From: Streptomyces sp. NBC_01689
GTDB taxonomy: Bacteria; Actinomycetota; Actinomycetes; Streptomycetales; Streptomycetaceae
DNA length: 64,000 nucleotides
Direction of reading: 5' to 3'
NCBI RefSeq assembly: GCF_036250675.1
Contig: NZ_CP109592.1
Coordinates: 9,424,001-9,488,000 of the forward strand
A model generated the notes under the pieces. That model searched no databases and was not told where the DNA came from. It saw only the letters and a program-made list of their open reading frames with translations. Shown piece by piece: positions 8,238-16,745 of this stretch (its first letter is position 1; each line of letters starts with the position of its first letter). Both the position numbers and the translations under genes were made by a program.

Positions 8238-9385
8238 TCCCACTGTCCCGAGGACTGAACCCGCACGAGACCGCCCTGGCGGAACCCCTCGACCCGGGCG
8301 AGCCTCCATTCGAGCTGCTGCACGGCAGTCCGTCCTACATCAACGTGCTGGACGCGCTCGGCGCCTGGGAGGCGGTCCGAGCCCTGCGGGACCACACCGG
8401 CACCGAGGCCTGCGCCTCCTTCAAGCACACGTCCCCCGCCGGCATCGCGCTGGGCCTTCCCTCCGTACCGGGCGACGAGGAGTTCCTCGACTCCGGCCGG
8501 CTGCCGTCGGGACAGCTCGGACGAGCCGTCGTACGAGCCCGGAGCACCGCGCCGAAGTGCTCCTACGGCGATTTCGTCGCGGTGTCCGGACCGGTGACGA
8601 CGGAAGCACCCCTCTTCGCCCACGCCATCGGGGTCATCGCCCCCGACTTCACCCCCGGAGCGCTGGCGGCGCTGTCCCGTTTCAACGGCGGCCGGTTCAT
8701 CGTGCTGCGCGGGAACCCCGCCGGCCCCCGGTCCGCCGGGAGCACGCCGGTGCCCGAGACCCTGGAGACGGCGGGACTTCGGCTGACGCGCTCGGCGGCA
8801 CCCCTCTCCGGGTTCGCGGGCGGCGTGCGGACCGAGACCGGCACGCCCGGCCGACCGGAGGACCTGGCCGTCGCGGTGACGGCGGTCCGGCACGCGCAGT
8901 CCAACGCCATGGCGTTCGTCGTGGACGGCGCCACCATCGGTATCGGCATGGGCCAGCAGAACCGCCTGGACTGCACCCGCCTCGCCGCCGCACGGGCCCG
9001 TACCTGGCAGCGCCGCCACCACCCGGACGTCCTGGGCCTGCGTTTCCGGGAGGGCATCGGCCCGGCGGAGCGTGCCGTGTGGCGGGCACGCCTCGCCGAG
9101 GGGGACCTGACGGCCTCGGTCCGCGCCGAGCTCGCCGACGTGCTGCTTCATCCGATCGACGCCGAGACGGAACCGGACTGGAGCAGGACCCCACCACTGT
9201 CCGGAGTCACCCTGGCGGCCGACAACCATTTCCCGTTCGTCGAGGTGGTCGAGCTGGCAGCCCGTCTGGGCGTCACCCAGCTGGTCACGCCGGAGGGTTC
9301 GACGGACGCGGGCGCCCTGCGTGACGCCTGTGCCGAGCACGGTATGAGCTGGGTCGTGACCGGTGAACGATTCTTCCGGCACTGA
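8234..9385 (+). CDS. Stand-alone AICAR formyltransferase-like protein (PurH C-terminal domain only)
   Basis: This 383-residue protein is homologous to the AICAR transformylase domain of PurH but lacks the N-terminal IMP cyclohydrolase domain. It keeps GSPSYINVLDALGAW, the catalytic Lys64-His65 pair in SFKHTSPAG, IGIGMGQQNRLDCTRLA, and the C-terminal HGMSWVVTGERFFRH. Changes from the canonical enzyme include ADNHFPF in place of DAFFPF. The family transfers a formyl group from N10-formyl-tetrahydrofolate to an aromatic amine. In a biosynthetic operon it may N-formylate an amino sugar, nucleobase-like amine or peptide amine. GTG 8234 overlaps the preceding stop, and the downstream gene begins inside its 3' end. 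Confidence 0.85.
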   Translation: MIPLSRGLNPHETALAEPLDPGEPPFELLHGSPSYINVLDALGAWEAVRALRDHTGTEACASFKHTSPAGIALGLPSVPGDEEFLDSGRLPSGQLGRAVVRARSTAPKCSYGDFVAVSGPVTTEAPLFAHAIGVIAPDFTPGALAALSRFNGGRFIVLRGNPAGPRSAGSTPVPETLETAGLRLTRSAAPLSGFAGGVRTETGTPGRPEDLAVAVTAVRHAQSNAMAFVVDGATIGIGMGQQNRLDCTRLAAARARTWQRRHHPDVLGLRFREGIGPAERAVWRARLAEGDLTASVRAELADVLLHPIDAETEPDWSRTPPLSGVTLAADNHFPFVEVVELAARLGVTQLVTPEGSTDAGALRDACAEHGMSWVVTGERFFRH

Positions 9386-10403
9386 AACCGGCGAGGGCAT
9401 CCACGGCGCCGGCGCCGACAGCGGCCCCGTGGCCCGGCCGTGGCGGCTGCCCGGCTGGAAGGACCGGACGGTCGCCGCTCTCGACACCCAACTGGCCTCG
9501 GCCGGGCTGCGACGCACCGGCCCGGCCGAGGTCGTCAAACGCTGGACCCTCTCGGTCGTGCTGCGCTGTGCGACCAGCGGCGGAGTCGTCTTCCACAAGC
9601 GGTCCCACCCGTCCCTGGCACATGAGGGCCGGGTGCTGGCCGCGCTGGGTGCCCGCGACCCCGTACGGGTACCCGCCGTCGTCGCTCAGGGAGCACCGTA
9701 CGACGGCTGGTGCACGCGGGAGGTGCGGCTGAGCCCGGGCACGGATTTCCCGCAGGACGCCCGGGGCCGCGCCCTCGCCGTGCTCTCCGGCCTGCAGCGC
9801 GACTGGCTGGGGCGATCGGCCGAACTCACGGCCCTGGGCTGCTGGTCGCGCGCCCCGCGGGCGCTGGCCGACCTGGTCCCGACGGCCGCACGGCACGACT
9901 TGTTCGGACCGGCCTCCCTCCTGCCCGGCGCGCTGTCCGCACGGGAGTGGAAGCGGTTCTCCGAGGCGTGCGCCCGACTGCCGGAGCTCTGCGCCGAGCT
10001 GGCGGCGGCACCACCCGGCGTCACCCTCGTGCACGGCGACCTCCACCCGGGGAACTGGGGCATCGCGCGGGACACGGGCCGGATCGTGCTCCTGGACTGG
10101 GCGGAAGCCAGTGTGGGCCACCCCTTCCTGGACATCGCGGCCGCCTTGCGGAGCTGTTCCGACGCCGGCGCCCACGCCCGCGCTCTCGACCGGTACTTCA
10201 CGCACTGGGCACCCCTGATGTCGCGCGAGGAGTGCCGGGCGGTGTGGCGCCTCGCCGAGCCGGTGGCCGCCTTCAACCAGCTCGTCACCTACACGCGCCT
10301 GCTCGACGAGGCGGAGCCGCACGAGCGGGCGGACTGGGCGCCGCGCCTGCTGTGGTGGGCGCGGAGGGTGCCCCGGACAGTCCGCCGAGCCCGCCATCGG
10401 TGA
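9363..10403 (+). CDS. Aminoglycoside-phosphotransferase-family kinase
   Basis: The 346-residue protein carries the Brenner-type kinase motif LVHGDLHPGNWG (catalytic Asp, metal-binding Asn) followed by LLDWAEASVGHPFLD, as in aminoglycoside, choline and homoserine kinases. The N-terminal nucleotide-binding lobe is divergent. GTG 9363 lies 23 nt inside the preceding gene, so translation is coupled. Within this cluster it might phosphorylate a sugar or hydroxyl group, or give self-resistance by inactivating the product. A second member of the same family is at 14863. Confidence 0.8.
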   Translation: MNDSSGTETGEGIHGAGADSGPVARPWRLPGWKDRTVAALDTQLASAGLRRTGPAEVVKRWTLSVVLRCATSGGVVFHKRSHPSLAHEGRVLAALGARDPVRVPAVVAQGAPYDGWCTREVRLSPGTDFPQDARGRALAVLSGLQRDWLGRSAELTALGCWSRAPRALADLVPTAARHDLFGPASLLPGALSAREWKRFSEACARLPELCAELAAAPPGVTLVHGDLHPGNWGIARDTGRIVLLDWAEASVGHPFLDIAAALRSCSDAGAHARALDRYFTHWAPLMSREECRAVWRLAEPVAAFNQLVTYTRLLDEAEPHERADWAPRLLWWARRVPRTVRRARHR

Positions 10404-10569
10404 AGCGCGGCAGGCCCAACGACTCCCGATCGAGCACTGGTCGCCGCCTTCCGCATCCTCCGTCCCCGAACGGCGCTCCCCCCGGCACGACTTCGGATCC
10501 CAGGTGACGCACCGTCAATCCCAGCCCCCCGAGAGCCCTTTCCCGTCCCACCCCGAAGGAGACACACGT

Positions 10570-11571
10570 ATGTGGTCCGACACTTCCAAGGCGCAGCCCG
10601 TCCTGGTCACCGGAGGCGCCGGGTTCATCGGCAGCCGCCTGGTACGCCTCCTCGCGACGGCGGGGCACCGGGTACGGGTCCTGGACGACCTGACGACAGG
10701 CCGGGCGGAGTCGGTCGCATCCCTGCCGGGAGTCACCCTGGACCGAGGCAGTGTGCTGGATCCGGACGCGGTGGCGCGGAGCGCGCACGGCACCCGGCTC
10801 GTCCTGCACCTCGCCGGGATCGTCGGCATGCGGCTCGCCACGGGGCAGGCCGAGCACGCCTACGCCGTCGGACACCACGGAACCGCGAACGTCCTCGCGC
10901 ACTCCGGCGATACACCCGTCGTCCTGGTGTCCAGTTCGGCCGTCTACGGACTCAGCGACAGCACCGCCGCCCTGCGCGACGACGTGCCCGTGGACCGGTC
11001 CGTCCCCCTGGCCTACGACAGCGGGACCCCGGGCTACGCGACCGGCAAGTGGGAGATGGAACGGCTCGGCCGGGAAGCCTCCCGCCACCGGCCCGTGCTC
11101 GTGGTACGTCCCTTCAACGTCGTCGGGCCGGGACAGCGGGGCCGCTACGGGATGGTGCTGCCGACCTTCCTCCGCCAGGCGACGACCGGAGGGCCGTTGA
11201 CCGTACACGGCGACGGTACGCAGCGCCGCTGCTTCACGGACGTCGACCAGTTCACGCGCCGGCTGCTGGAGCTCACCGACACCGACGCCGCGTGGCAGCC
11301 GGACGCGAACGTCGTCAACATCGGTTCCACCACCGAGACGTCCATCGGCGACCTGGCCCGCCTGGTCCTCGACGCCACCGGCAGCACCGCCGACGTCGTA
11401 CACGTGCCCTACGAGTCCGTCTTCCCCGGACGCACGGACGTGACCGGCCGGGTGCCCCGCCTGGACCGGCTGACGGCCGCGGTCGGCGAGACCGAGTGGC
11501 TGTCCGCCGCCTCCCTCGTGCGGAAGACGGCACAGGCCCGGCGAGCCGGCTCGATGTCCGCCACGAGGTGA
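10570..11571 (+). CDS. NAD-dependent epimerase/dehydratase (extended SDR)
   Basis: The 333-residue enzyme has the Rossmann motif TGGAGFIG at residues 14-21, SSSAVYG at about 121-127, and the YATGK catalytic pair at 156-160, followed by RPFNVVGPGQ, as in UDP-sugar 4-epimerases and decarboxylases. ATG 10570 is preferred over the upstream GTG because GAAGGAG lies 8 nt before it. A gap of 166 nt separates it from the preceding kinase. It probably acts on the NDP-sugar acid made by the dehydrogenase at 3575 before transfer by the GT2 enzyme. Confidence 0.86.
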   Translation: MWSDTSKAQPVLVTGGAGFIGSRLVRLLATAGHRVRVLDDLTTGRAESVASLPGVTLDRGSVLDPDAVARSAHGTRLVLHLAGIVGMRLATGQAEHAYAVGHHGTANVLAHSGDTPVVLVSSSAVYGLSDSTAALRDDVPVDRSVPLAYDSGTPGYATGKWEMERLGREASRHRPVLVVRPFNVVGPGQRGRYGMVLPTFLRQATTGGPLTVHGDGTQRRCFTDVDQFTRRLLELTDTDAAWQPDANVVNIGSTTETSIGDLARLVLDATGSTADVVHVPYESVFPGRTDVTGRVPRLDRLTAAVGETEWLSAASLVRKTAQARRAGSMSATR

Positions 11572-11604
11572 CATGCGGGTTCGCGCAAGAAGAACCCCAA
11601 TTCG

Positions 11605-11634
11605 TTGACCGCATATGCGCGAGCACGAGAATCT
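11605..11634 (+). promoter_or_regulatory. Predicted promoter of the radical SAM operon
   Basis: TTGACC (11605-11610) and GAATCT (11629-11634) are spaced 18 nt, and the -35 is embedded in TTCGTTGACC. The same CGTTGA-18 nt layout occurs before the precursor and the methyltransferase operon. Confidence 0.4.
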
Positions 11635-11667
11635 TCCCGAAGACATTCGATGCGGAGGAGTCGCACG

Positions 11668-12822
11668 ATGGAACTGCAGCTGCCGGCGCCCGGGGAAACC
11701 ATCTTGGCGATGCTCAAACTCCCAGGGGAAATGTGCAATATCAACTGCCATTACTGCTATGAGCGCCGCAAGCCCTATCCCAATGCCCTCATGCTGAAGC
11801 CGGAAGTACTGCGGAAATTCCTCGGTCTGTGCGAAGGACGGCCACTGGCGGTCGAACTCCACGGCGGTGAACCCCTGCTCATCGGCCGCCGCAAGATGGG
11901 CGAGCTCTTCGCGGAGCTGCGCCGCTACGAGGGCGCCGTGACGGTCTCCATGCAGACCAACGGCATCCTCCTCGACAAGGCGTGGCTCGACTTCTTCGAC
12001 ACCGAATGGCCGGACATCGAGATCGGCATCAGCCTCGACGGCGACGAACAGGGCAACGCCCACCGGGTCGACTTCCGCGACCGCCCCACCTACCGCAAGG
12101 TCACCAAGGCGCTCGAGCTGATGGCCTCCCGGGGGCGCAACGTCGGCGTCATCGTCGTGGTCACCCGCCGTATCCTCGGCCGCGCCCCGGACGTGCTGGA
12201 CTCGCTGAGCAAGTTCGAGGCGGTCAAGGTCATCAAGCTCTCGGGCTGCCTGGACTTCAACGTGAAGACGAAGGAGTACCGGACCCCCAACCGGCAGTCG
12301 CTCCAGATCCTCAACCCCGACGGTGTGGGCATGCCCGGCTGGGCGACCACCCCCGACGAGTACGCCGACTTCCTCATCGAGTCGTTCGAACACTGGTCGG
12401 CGACCCGCTCCTACGGCTCGTACGTACTGGAACCCTTCTTCAGCGTCATCCGGTCCCTGTCCGGACTGCCGACCAGCTACACGAGCTTCAGCGACCGCAA
12501 GGAACCCTTCGTCGTCACGCTCTACCCCGACGGACGCATCGGCAGCTCCGACGAACTGAGCATGCCGGGGGCGCTGCTCGGCTCGGTGGACACCGCCACC
12601 GGGATGGACGACCTGCTCACGCTGGACAGCAACCCCCGGCTCCGCACCGACCTGTCCGCCCTGCTGAACAAGTGCGCGGGCTGCTCGCACGAGGCGTCGT
12701 GCCGTGGAGGCGCCCTTCCCGACCGGCTCCGGTTCGAAGGGACGGGCTTCGAGGAGGACTACTGCGACTACCGGCGCAAGGTCATCGACCATGTCGCCGC
12801 GGCCCTGCCGGCCGCGGCCTGA
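11668..12822 (+). CDS. Radical SAM peptide maturase with partial SPASM domain
   Basis: The 384-residue enzyme contains the CX3CX2C cluster motif at Cys23, Cys27 and Cys30 (CNINCHYC) and the SAM-binding HGGEP at 65-69. The C-terminal domain holds Cys336, Cys339, Cys345 and Cys366, a reduced SPASM set: the expected upstream cysteine (in GRIGSSDELS) and the last Cys of CX5CX3C (CRGGA) are missing, so one auxiliary 4Fe-4S cluster is more likely than two. Such enzymes install C-C, thioether or cyclophane crosslinks or epimerise residues in RiPP precursors. ATG 11668 has GGAGGAG 7 nt upstream. It is followed closely by an unknown gene and the HExxH gene, as in cyclophane-type RiPP loci. The predicted substrate is the peptide at 5032. 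Confidence 0.9.
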   Translation: MELQLPAPGETILAMLKLPGEMCNINCHYCYERRKPYPNALMLKPEVLRKFLGLCEGRPLAVELHGGEPLLIGRRKMGELFAELRRYEGAVTVSMQTNGILLDKAWLDFFDTEWPDIEIGISLDGDEQGNAHRVDFRDRPTYRKVTKALELMASRGRNVGVIVVVTRRILGRAPDVLDSLSKFEAVKVIKLSGCLDFNVKTKEYRTPNRQSLQILNPDGVGMPGWATTPDEYADFLIESFEHWSATRSYGSYVLEPFFSVIRSLSGLPTSYTSFSDRKEPFVVTLYPDGRIGSSDELSMPGALLGSVDTATGMDDLLTLDSNPRLRTDLSALLNKCAGCSHEASCRGGALPDRLRFEGTGFEEDYCDYRRKVIDHVAAALPAAA

Positions 12823-12835
12823 GAGGGCGGAACCC

Positions 12836-13813
12836 ATGTTCCTGCTTCCCGTCATCGACGACGACGAGACCCAGAACCGCTTCTGGAACGCCTCCCTGGA
12901 CGGCCGGGCCATCCACTCCTTCCTGCTGTGGGTCGAGCCGCACAGCAACGCCTGGGCCCGGCGCGCCGCGGAGGGCGCCGGGGGAGCGGCGTCGGCGGTC
13001 ACCCTCGACGAGACCCCCCACGCACTCGGCCGTGCCCTCGTCGGACTCGCCGTGAGCCCGACGGTGACCGTCGACCTCGCGGAGGCGAGCGCCGCGACGG
13101 GCAGCCCGGCGGACGGCCCACGGATCGCGGTCATGACAGGCACGGCCGAGGACGGCGCCCTCCGGCTCCGGCCGGCCGGGCAGCGGGACCGCGAGGCCAC
13201 CGCCGCCGCCCGCCGGATCCTCGACGGGGCCGGCCTCGGATATGTCCTGGACCTCGGCATAGGGGCCGTCGTCCTCGGCGACGACGGGGACGGCCTCCCC
13301 TCCGCCGGGACCACGGAGCTGTGTGACGTGGCGTGGCCCGGCCGGCCGGGTGCGGACCCGGGCGCCTTCGCGGAGGCGCTGCTCCGCGAAGGCGCCCGGT
13401 CGTGGACGAGGCAGTGGCTGCGCACCGAGGAGGCGGTGGGCACGCGCCGCGAACACCTCCCGGCGGCGGACCGGACCTGGCTCGCCGACGTCCTCGCCGA
13501 CTCCTTCGCCTTCCAGCTGTACGACCGGCTCGCGGCGCGGGAGCCCCGGGACCCGGCGTCGCCGGTGGCCCGGCGCCGGCAGGAGATCTACGACGCACTG
13601 CGCGCCCTGCGGGCCGAACTGCCCGACCGGGTGGGCCGGACGGTCGGCATGGGCATCGTCGCCGAACTGATCGGAACGACCTACCCCTGCTGGAACCGGC
13701 GGCAGTTCGCCGTCAAATCCCCCTTCGACTACATCCGCGAGATCAGGCCGCTGACGGACGCCGAGAAGGCGGAGCACCTGAGCCGGTGGGCCGCCCCCAC
13801 CGCCGTACGCTGA
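12836..13813 (+). CDS. Unknown protein of the radical SAM/HExxH operon
   Basis: I do not recognise this 325-residue protein. It begins MFLLPVIDDDETQNRFW, has an alternating alpha/beta-looking first half rich in Ala and Gly, and an Arg-rich helical second half ending QFAVKSPFDYIREIRPLT. There is no signal peptide, membrane segment or obvious metal motif. It starts 13 nt after the radical SAM stop and lies 32 nt before the HExxH gene, so it is co-expressed with both. It could be a recognition or scaffold subunit, or a further modifying enzyme. The ATG at 12836 follows GAGGGCGGAA. Confidence 0.75.
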   Translation: MFLLPVIDDDETQNRFWNASLDGRAIHSFLLWVEPHSNAWARRAAEGAGGAASAVTLDETPHALGRALVGLAVSPTVTVDLAEASAATGSPADGPRIAVMTGTAEDGALRLRPAGQRDREATAAARRILDGAGLGYVLDLGIGAVVLGDDGDGLPSAGTTELCDVAWPGRPGADPGAFAEALLREGARSWTRQWLRTEEAVGTRREHLPAADRTWLADVLADSFAFQLYDRLAAREPRDPASPVARRRQEIYDALRALRAELPDRVGRTVGMGIVAELIGTTYPCWNRRQFAVKSPFDYIREIRPLTDAEKAEHLSRWAAPTAVR

Positions 13814-13845
13814 CCGCACCCGCCCTGGAAGGACCGGGAACCACC

Positions 13846-14850
13846 ATGATCCAGACCGAGACCTCCGAGACCGCCGGACCCGACACCGCCGAGGACGGCA
13901 CGTCCACCGCGCTGCTGCGAGCCGCTCTCACCGAACGACTCGTGGAACACCGTACGGACCGCGCCCGCACCCTCGTGGCCAGCCTCCGCGAACTGGTGCC
14001 GGCGACAGACCTCACCGGCCCCGACGCGGCCCCGGACGCCTTCGACAACGCCGTTCTGCACCACGCCTTCCAGCAGGCACGGATCGCCGCACGGACCCGC
14101 GACGCCGACCGCGCGATGCGGGCCGTACGCCTGTGGCAGAACCGCGCGGCGCTGCGTGCCCGGGCCGTGCCCACGGCGGTCGGCCCCGTCCTGGTGGTAC
14201 GGGCCGAGGACTGCGCCGCCGTCGACGACGACCGCCTCGGCAGCCAGATGTACCTGCTCGAGAACCTGCCCGAGCAGGACGCGGGGGAGCGGGAACAGAT
14301 CGCACGCACCCTCAACCGGGCCGTGGACGCCGCACTCGCGGTCGGCAGCGACGTGCTGCGCTCCTCCACGGCCGTCGTCATCCGGACCGGGACCGTCCCG
14401 CTGGGCGCGACCTGCCGCAGCTACACGTTCGACTTCCTGCCGAGCACCGTCGTCCTGAACTGGACCGACGAACCGCTGCGCCTGGGCGAGACCCTCGTCC
14501 ACGAAGCCACGCACTCGTGGCTCAACGAATCCCTCGCGTCCGAAGGGGTGGTCTTCGAGGACGGCGGACCCCGGTTCCACTCACCGTGGAAGAACGAGGA
14601 CCGCCCGGTGTTCGGCATCGTGCACGCGGCCCTCGCCTTCGCGAACGTCATCCACTACCTCTCCCGCATCCAGCCGGCGAGCGACGACGGCTCCCAGTTG
14701 GCCGCCGTCCTGCGCCGACGCCTCGAGGTCGAACTGGAATCGCTGGAGATCGGCCACGCGGCAGCCTCGGAATGCTTCGACCAGGTGGACAGCGACCGCC
14801 TCCGTGCCTACCTGCGCTCCGCGGTCGCCGACGCGCGGCGCGCGGTCTGA
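13846..14850 (+). CDS. HExxH-motif protein, candidate peptide hydroxylase
   Basis: The 334-residue protein has HEATH at residues 219-223 in a helix preceded by GETLV, then FHSPWKNEDRPVFGIVHAAL with a further conserved His near 260. This layout matches the HEXXH proteins that accompany radical SAM maturases in RiPP loci (TIGR04267-type). Members have been proposed or shown to be iron/2-oxoglutarate beta-hydroxylases of peptides rather than proteases; I recall this from the literature and cannot check it here. No signal peptide is present, consistent with cytosolic modification. ATG 13846 follows GGAAGGACC. It is the third gene of the 11668-16047 operon. Confidence 0.82.
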   Translation: MIQTETSETAGPDTAEDGTSTALLRAALTERLVEHRTDRARTLVASLRELVPATDLTGPDAAPDAFDNAVLHHAFQQARIAARTRDADRAMRAVRLWQNRAALRARAVPTAVGPVLVVRAEDCAAVDDDRLGSQMYLLENLPEQDAGEREQIARTLNRAVDAALAVGSDVLRSSTAVVIRTGTVPLGATCRSYTFDFLPSTVVLNWTDEPLRLGETLVHEATHSWLNESLASEGVVFEDGGPRFHSPWKNEDRPVFGIVHAALAFANVIHYLSRIQPASDDGSQLAAVLRRRLEVELESLEIGHAAASECFDQVDSDRLRAYLRSAVADARRAV

Positions 14851-14862
14851 GGGCGGCGACCC

Positions 14863-16047
14863 GTGACGGGCCCGCCGTACCGCAACCCGGGCACACCACC
14901 CGGCCTCACCGCCGAGGATCTGCGTGACCCGGTGCGGACCCTGCTCGCCGAACCCACGGCGCGCGTACGCGACTTCGCCTGCGAACCGATCGGCTACGAG
15001 AGCTGGAGCAGAGCGAGCGACGGCCTGTACGTGGTGCGCGGAACGGCCTCGTCCGACCAGGGTGACCACACCTGGGAGGCCGTGCTCAAACAGATCCGGC
15101 ACCGCCGCTGGCAGCCGAGCCGCCATGACCTGGCCCGTCAGATCGACGACGGGGGCGACGGCCCGGGGGACTGGGCGTACTGGCGGCGCGAGGCTCTGGC
15201 CCTCGCCTCGCCGGTGCCCGGCACCGCGGCCGGCCGCTTCGCGGCGGTCCGGTGCCTCGGCATCGTGCCGCTGCCGGGAGACCGGATCCGCCTGTGGCTG
15301 GAGAAGGTGGACGGAAGGCCCGGCGACGACTGGGCGGCCGGTGAACTCCTCGACAGCGCCGAGGCCCTGGGAGGCTTCCACGCCCGCTCACAGCGGCAAC
15401 GGTCCGCCGACCGGACCTGGTGGTGCAGGCCCTTCGTGGAACAGGCCGCACTCCAGGCCCGGTTCACCCTGATCGAGCGGGCCGCGTCCGCCGCGACCTG
15501 CGCCGACCCGGCGCTGCGCAGGCTGTTCCCGCGGACGACCGTCACCGCCCTGCAGTCTCTCGCGCGCGGCCACGATCGGGCCGTACGCACGCTGCGGTCC
15601 CTGCCGGCCGGTCTGGTGCACCGGGACCTGACCCCCCGGAACCTGTTCCGGTCCGGCGGGCGCACGGTGGCGGTCGACTGGGGCCAGGTGGGGCAGGGAC
15701 CGGCCGGTGAGGACCTGGCCACCCTCGTCCTGTCGTCGGCGGCCGCCGCGCGTCTGGGGCCCGAGGACACGCTCGCCCTCGCCGGAGCGGCCGCCGCGCG
15801 TCATCGCGCGGGGGCGGAAGCGGCCGGCGGCCCGTACGACCCGGACTCCGTCGCGCTCGCGTTCAGGCTCGTGGCTGCCTACCACTTCGGACTGCCGCTG
15901 GTCCGGCTCGCCGAGCGACTGCTCGCCCGGGACGGCGCGTCCCGGCGGCAGGCGGCGGAGGACGCCGACACGCGACGTCGCGCCGACGTCATGACGACGC
16001 TGCTGGAGGCGGCACAGCCGGACCTGCGGGACCTCACGCGCCGGTGA
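14863..16047 (+). CDS. Phosphotransferase-family kinase, second in the cluster
   Basis: The 394-residue protein has LVHRDLTPRNLF with the catalytic Asp and metal-ligand Asn, then VAVDWGQVGQGPAGEDLA, which supplies the second metal-binding Asp. This marks it as an aminoglycoside/choline-kinase-fold phosphotransferase. It is only distantly similar to the kinase at 9363 and is longer at the N-terminus. GTG 14863 follows GAGGGCGG, 12 nt after the HExxH gene. It may phosphorylate a hydroxyl group introduced by the hydroxylases, or confer resistance. Confidence 0.8.
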   Translation: MTGPPYRNPGTPPGLTAEDLRDPVRTLLAEPTARVRDFACEPIGYESWSRASDGLYVVRGTASSDQGDHTWEAVLKQIRHRRWQPSRHDLARQIDDGGDGPGDWAYWRREALALASPVPGTAAGRFAAVRCLGIVPLPGDRIRLWLEKVDGRPGDDWAAGELLDSAEALGGFHARSQRQRSADRTWWCRPFVEQAALQARFTLIERAASAATCADPALRRLFPRTTVTALQSLARGHDRAVRTLRSLPAGLVHRDLTPRNLFRSGGRTVAVDWGQVGQGPAGEDLATLVLSSAAAARLGPEDTLALAGAAAARHRAGAEAAGGPYDPDSVALAFRLVAAYHFGLPLVRLAERLLARDGASRRQAAEDADTRRRADVMTTLLEAAQPDLRDLTRR

Positions 16048-16076
16048 GGCCCGCGGGTCCCGCCGGGGGTCCGCCA

Positions 16077-16152
16077 GGACCTCAGACGGTGTCCGTGGGT
16101 CGCAGCGCCGTCATGGACCTCAGAGGGTGTCCGTGGGACGCAGCGCCGTCAT
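16077..16152. repeat. 38-bp tandem duplication
   Basis: Two copies (16077-16114 and 16115-16152) differ at two positions. The second copy contains the stop codon of the phosphatase at 16120 and the first lies just beyond it, so the coding end appears to have been duplicated. Because 38 is not a multiple of three, the extra copy is out of frame. Confidence 0.85.
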
Positions 16153-16695
16153 GGACAGGCGCCCGCCCTCCAGCCGCAGCCTGTACCAGCTGCCCCGCCC
16201 CACGACCGGCGGCAGCGCACAGCCGTGGGCCGCCGCCAGATACGTCAGGACGGCGGGGAGGGTGTCTCCGTGCGAACAGGCGACCGCGTGACCGCCCCGA
16301 TGACGGGCGGCGATCTCCACCAGGGCGCCCAGGGCGCGGCCGGCCGCCCACGCACCACCGAGGGACGGGCCGATCGGCCGGAAGACGCCCTCCGTCCACG
16401 CGGCCGGCTCGCCGAACCCCCGGGCCTCCCGCAGCCGGTCCTCGTCCACCACCGCCAGACCTGAGGCCTTCGCCAGTGGGACGACCGACTGGCGGCAGCG
16501 CAGCGAGGGGCTGCTGTACACGGCGTCGACGCCCGCTCCGAACACCTCGGCCAGGACGTCGGCCTGTCGCATCCCCTCCTCGCTCAACGGACGCAGATCG
16601 TCGTGGCCTCTCCACGTCTCGCGCGGGGAGGACGAGCAATGGGGGACCAGATCCAGCACAACCGTGCACGCATTGTCGAACATACGGCGCATCAT
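16120..16695 (-). CDS. Histidine phosphatase-superfamily protein with altered RHG motif
   Basis: The 191-residue protein aligns with the SixA/phosphoglycerate-mutase-like family: LRPLSEEGMRQADVL, YSSPSLRCRQSV and the second catalytic box ACSHGDTLPA (His142) are all present. In the first box the usual Arg-His is replaced by Pro18-His19 (VPHCSS), so the nucleophilic His is kept but the phosphate-binding Arg is lost. Three ATGs lie close together at the start; the most upstream is given, and 16692 or 16683 are possible. The gene lies opposite the biosynthetic operons. It may remove phosphate groups added by the cluster kinases, if active. Confidence 0.75.
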   Translation of the reverse strand: MMRRMFDNACTVVLDLVPHCSSSPRETWRGHDDLRPLSEEGMRQADVLAEVFGAGVDAVYSSPSLRCRQSVVPLAKASGLAVVDEDRLREARGFGEPAAWTEGVFRPIGPSLGGAWAAGRALGALVEIAARHRGGHAVACSHGDTLPAVLTYLAAAHGCALPPVVGRGSWYRLRLEGGRLSMTALRPTDTL

Positions 16696-16745
16696 GCCGG
16701 GGCCCGCAGGCGGAGTCCAAGAATTAGCGGGTATCCGCAAAAACG

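Noticed and set aside
10285..13443. Very long minus-strand open frame (1052 codons) opposite the epimerase, radical SAM and following genes
   Set aside because: It is a shadow of high-GC plus-strand genes. No domain is recognisable and the opposing genes have clear motifs and ribosome-binding sites.
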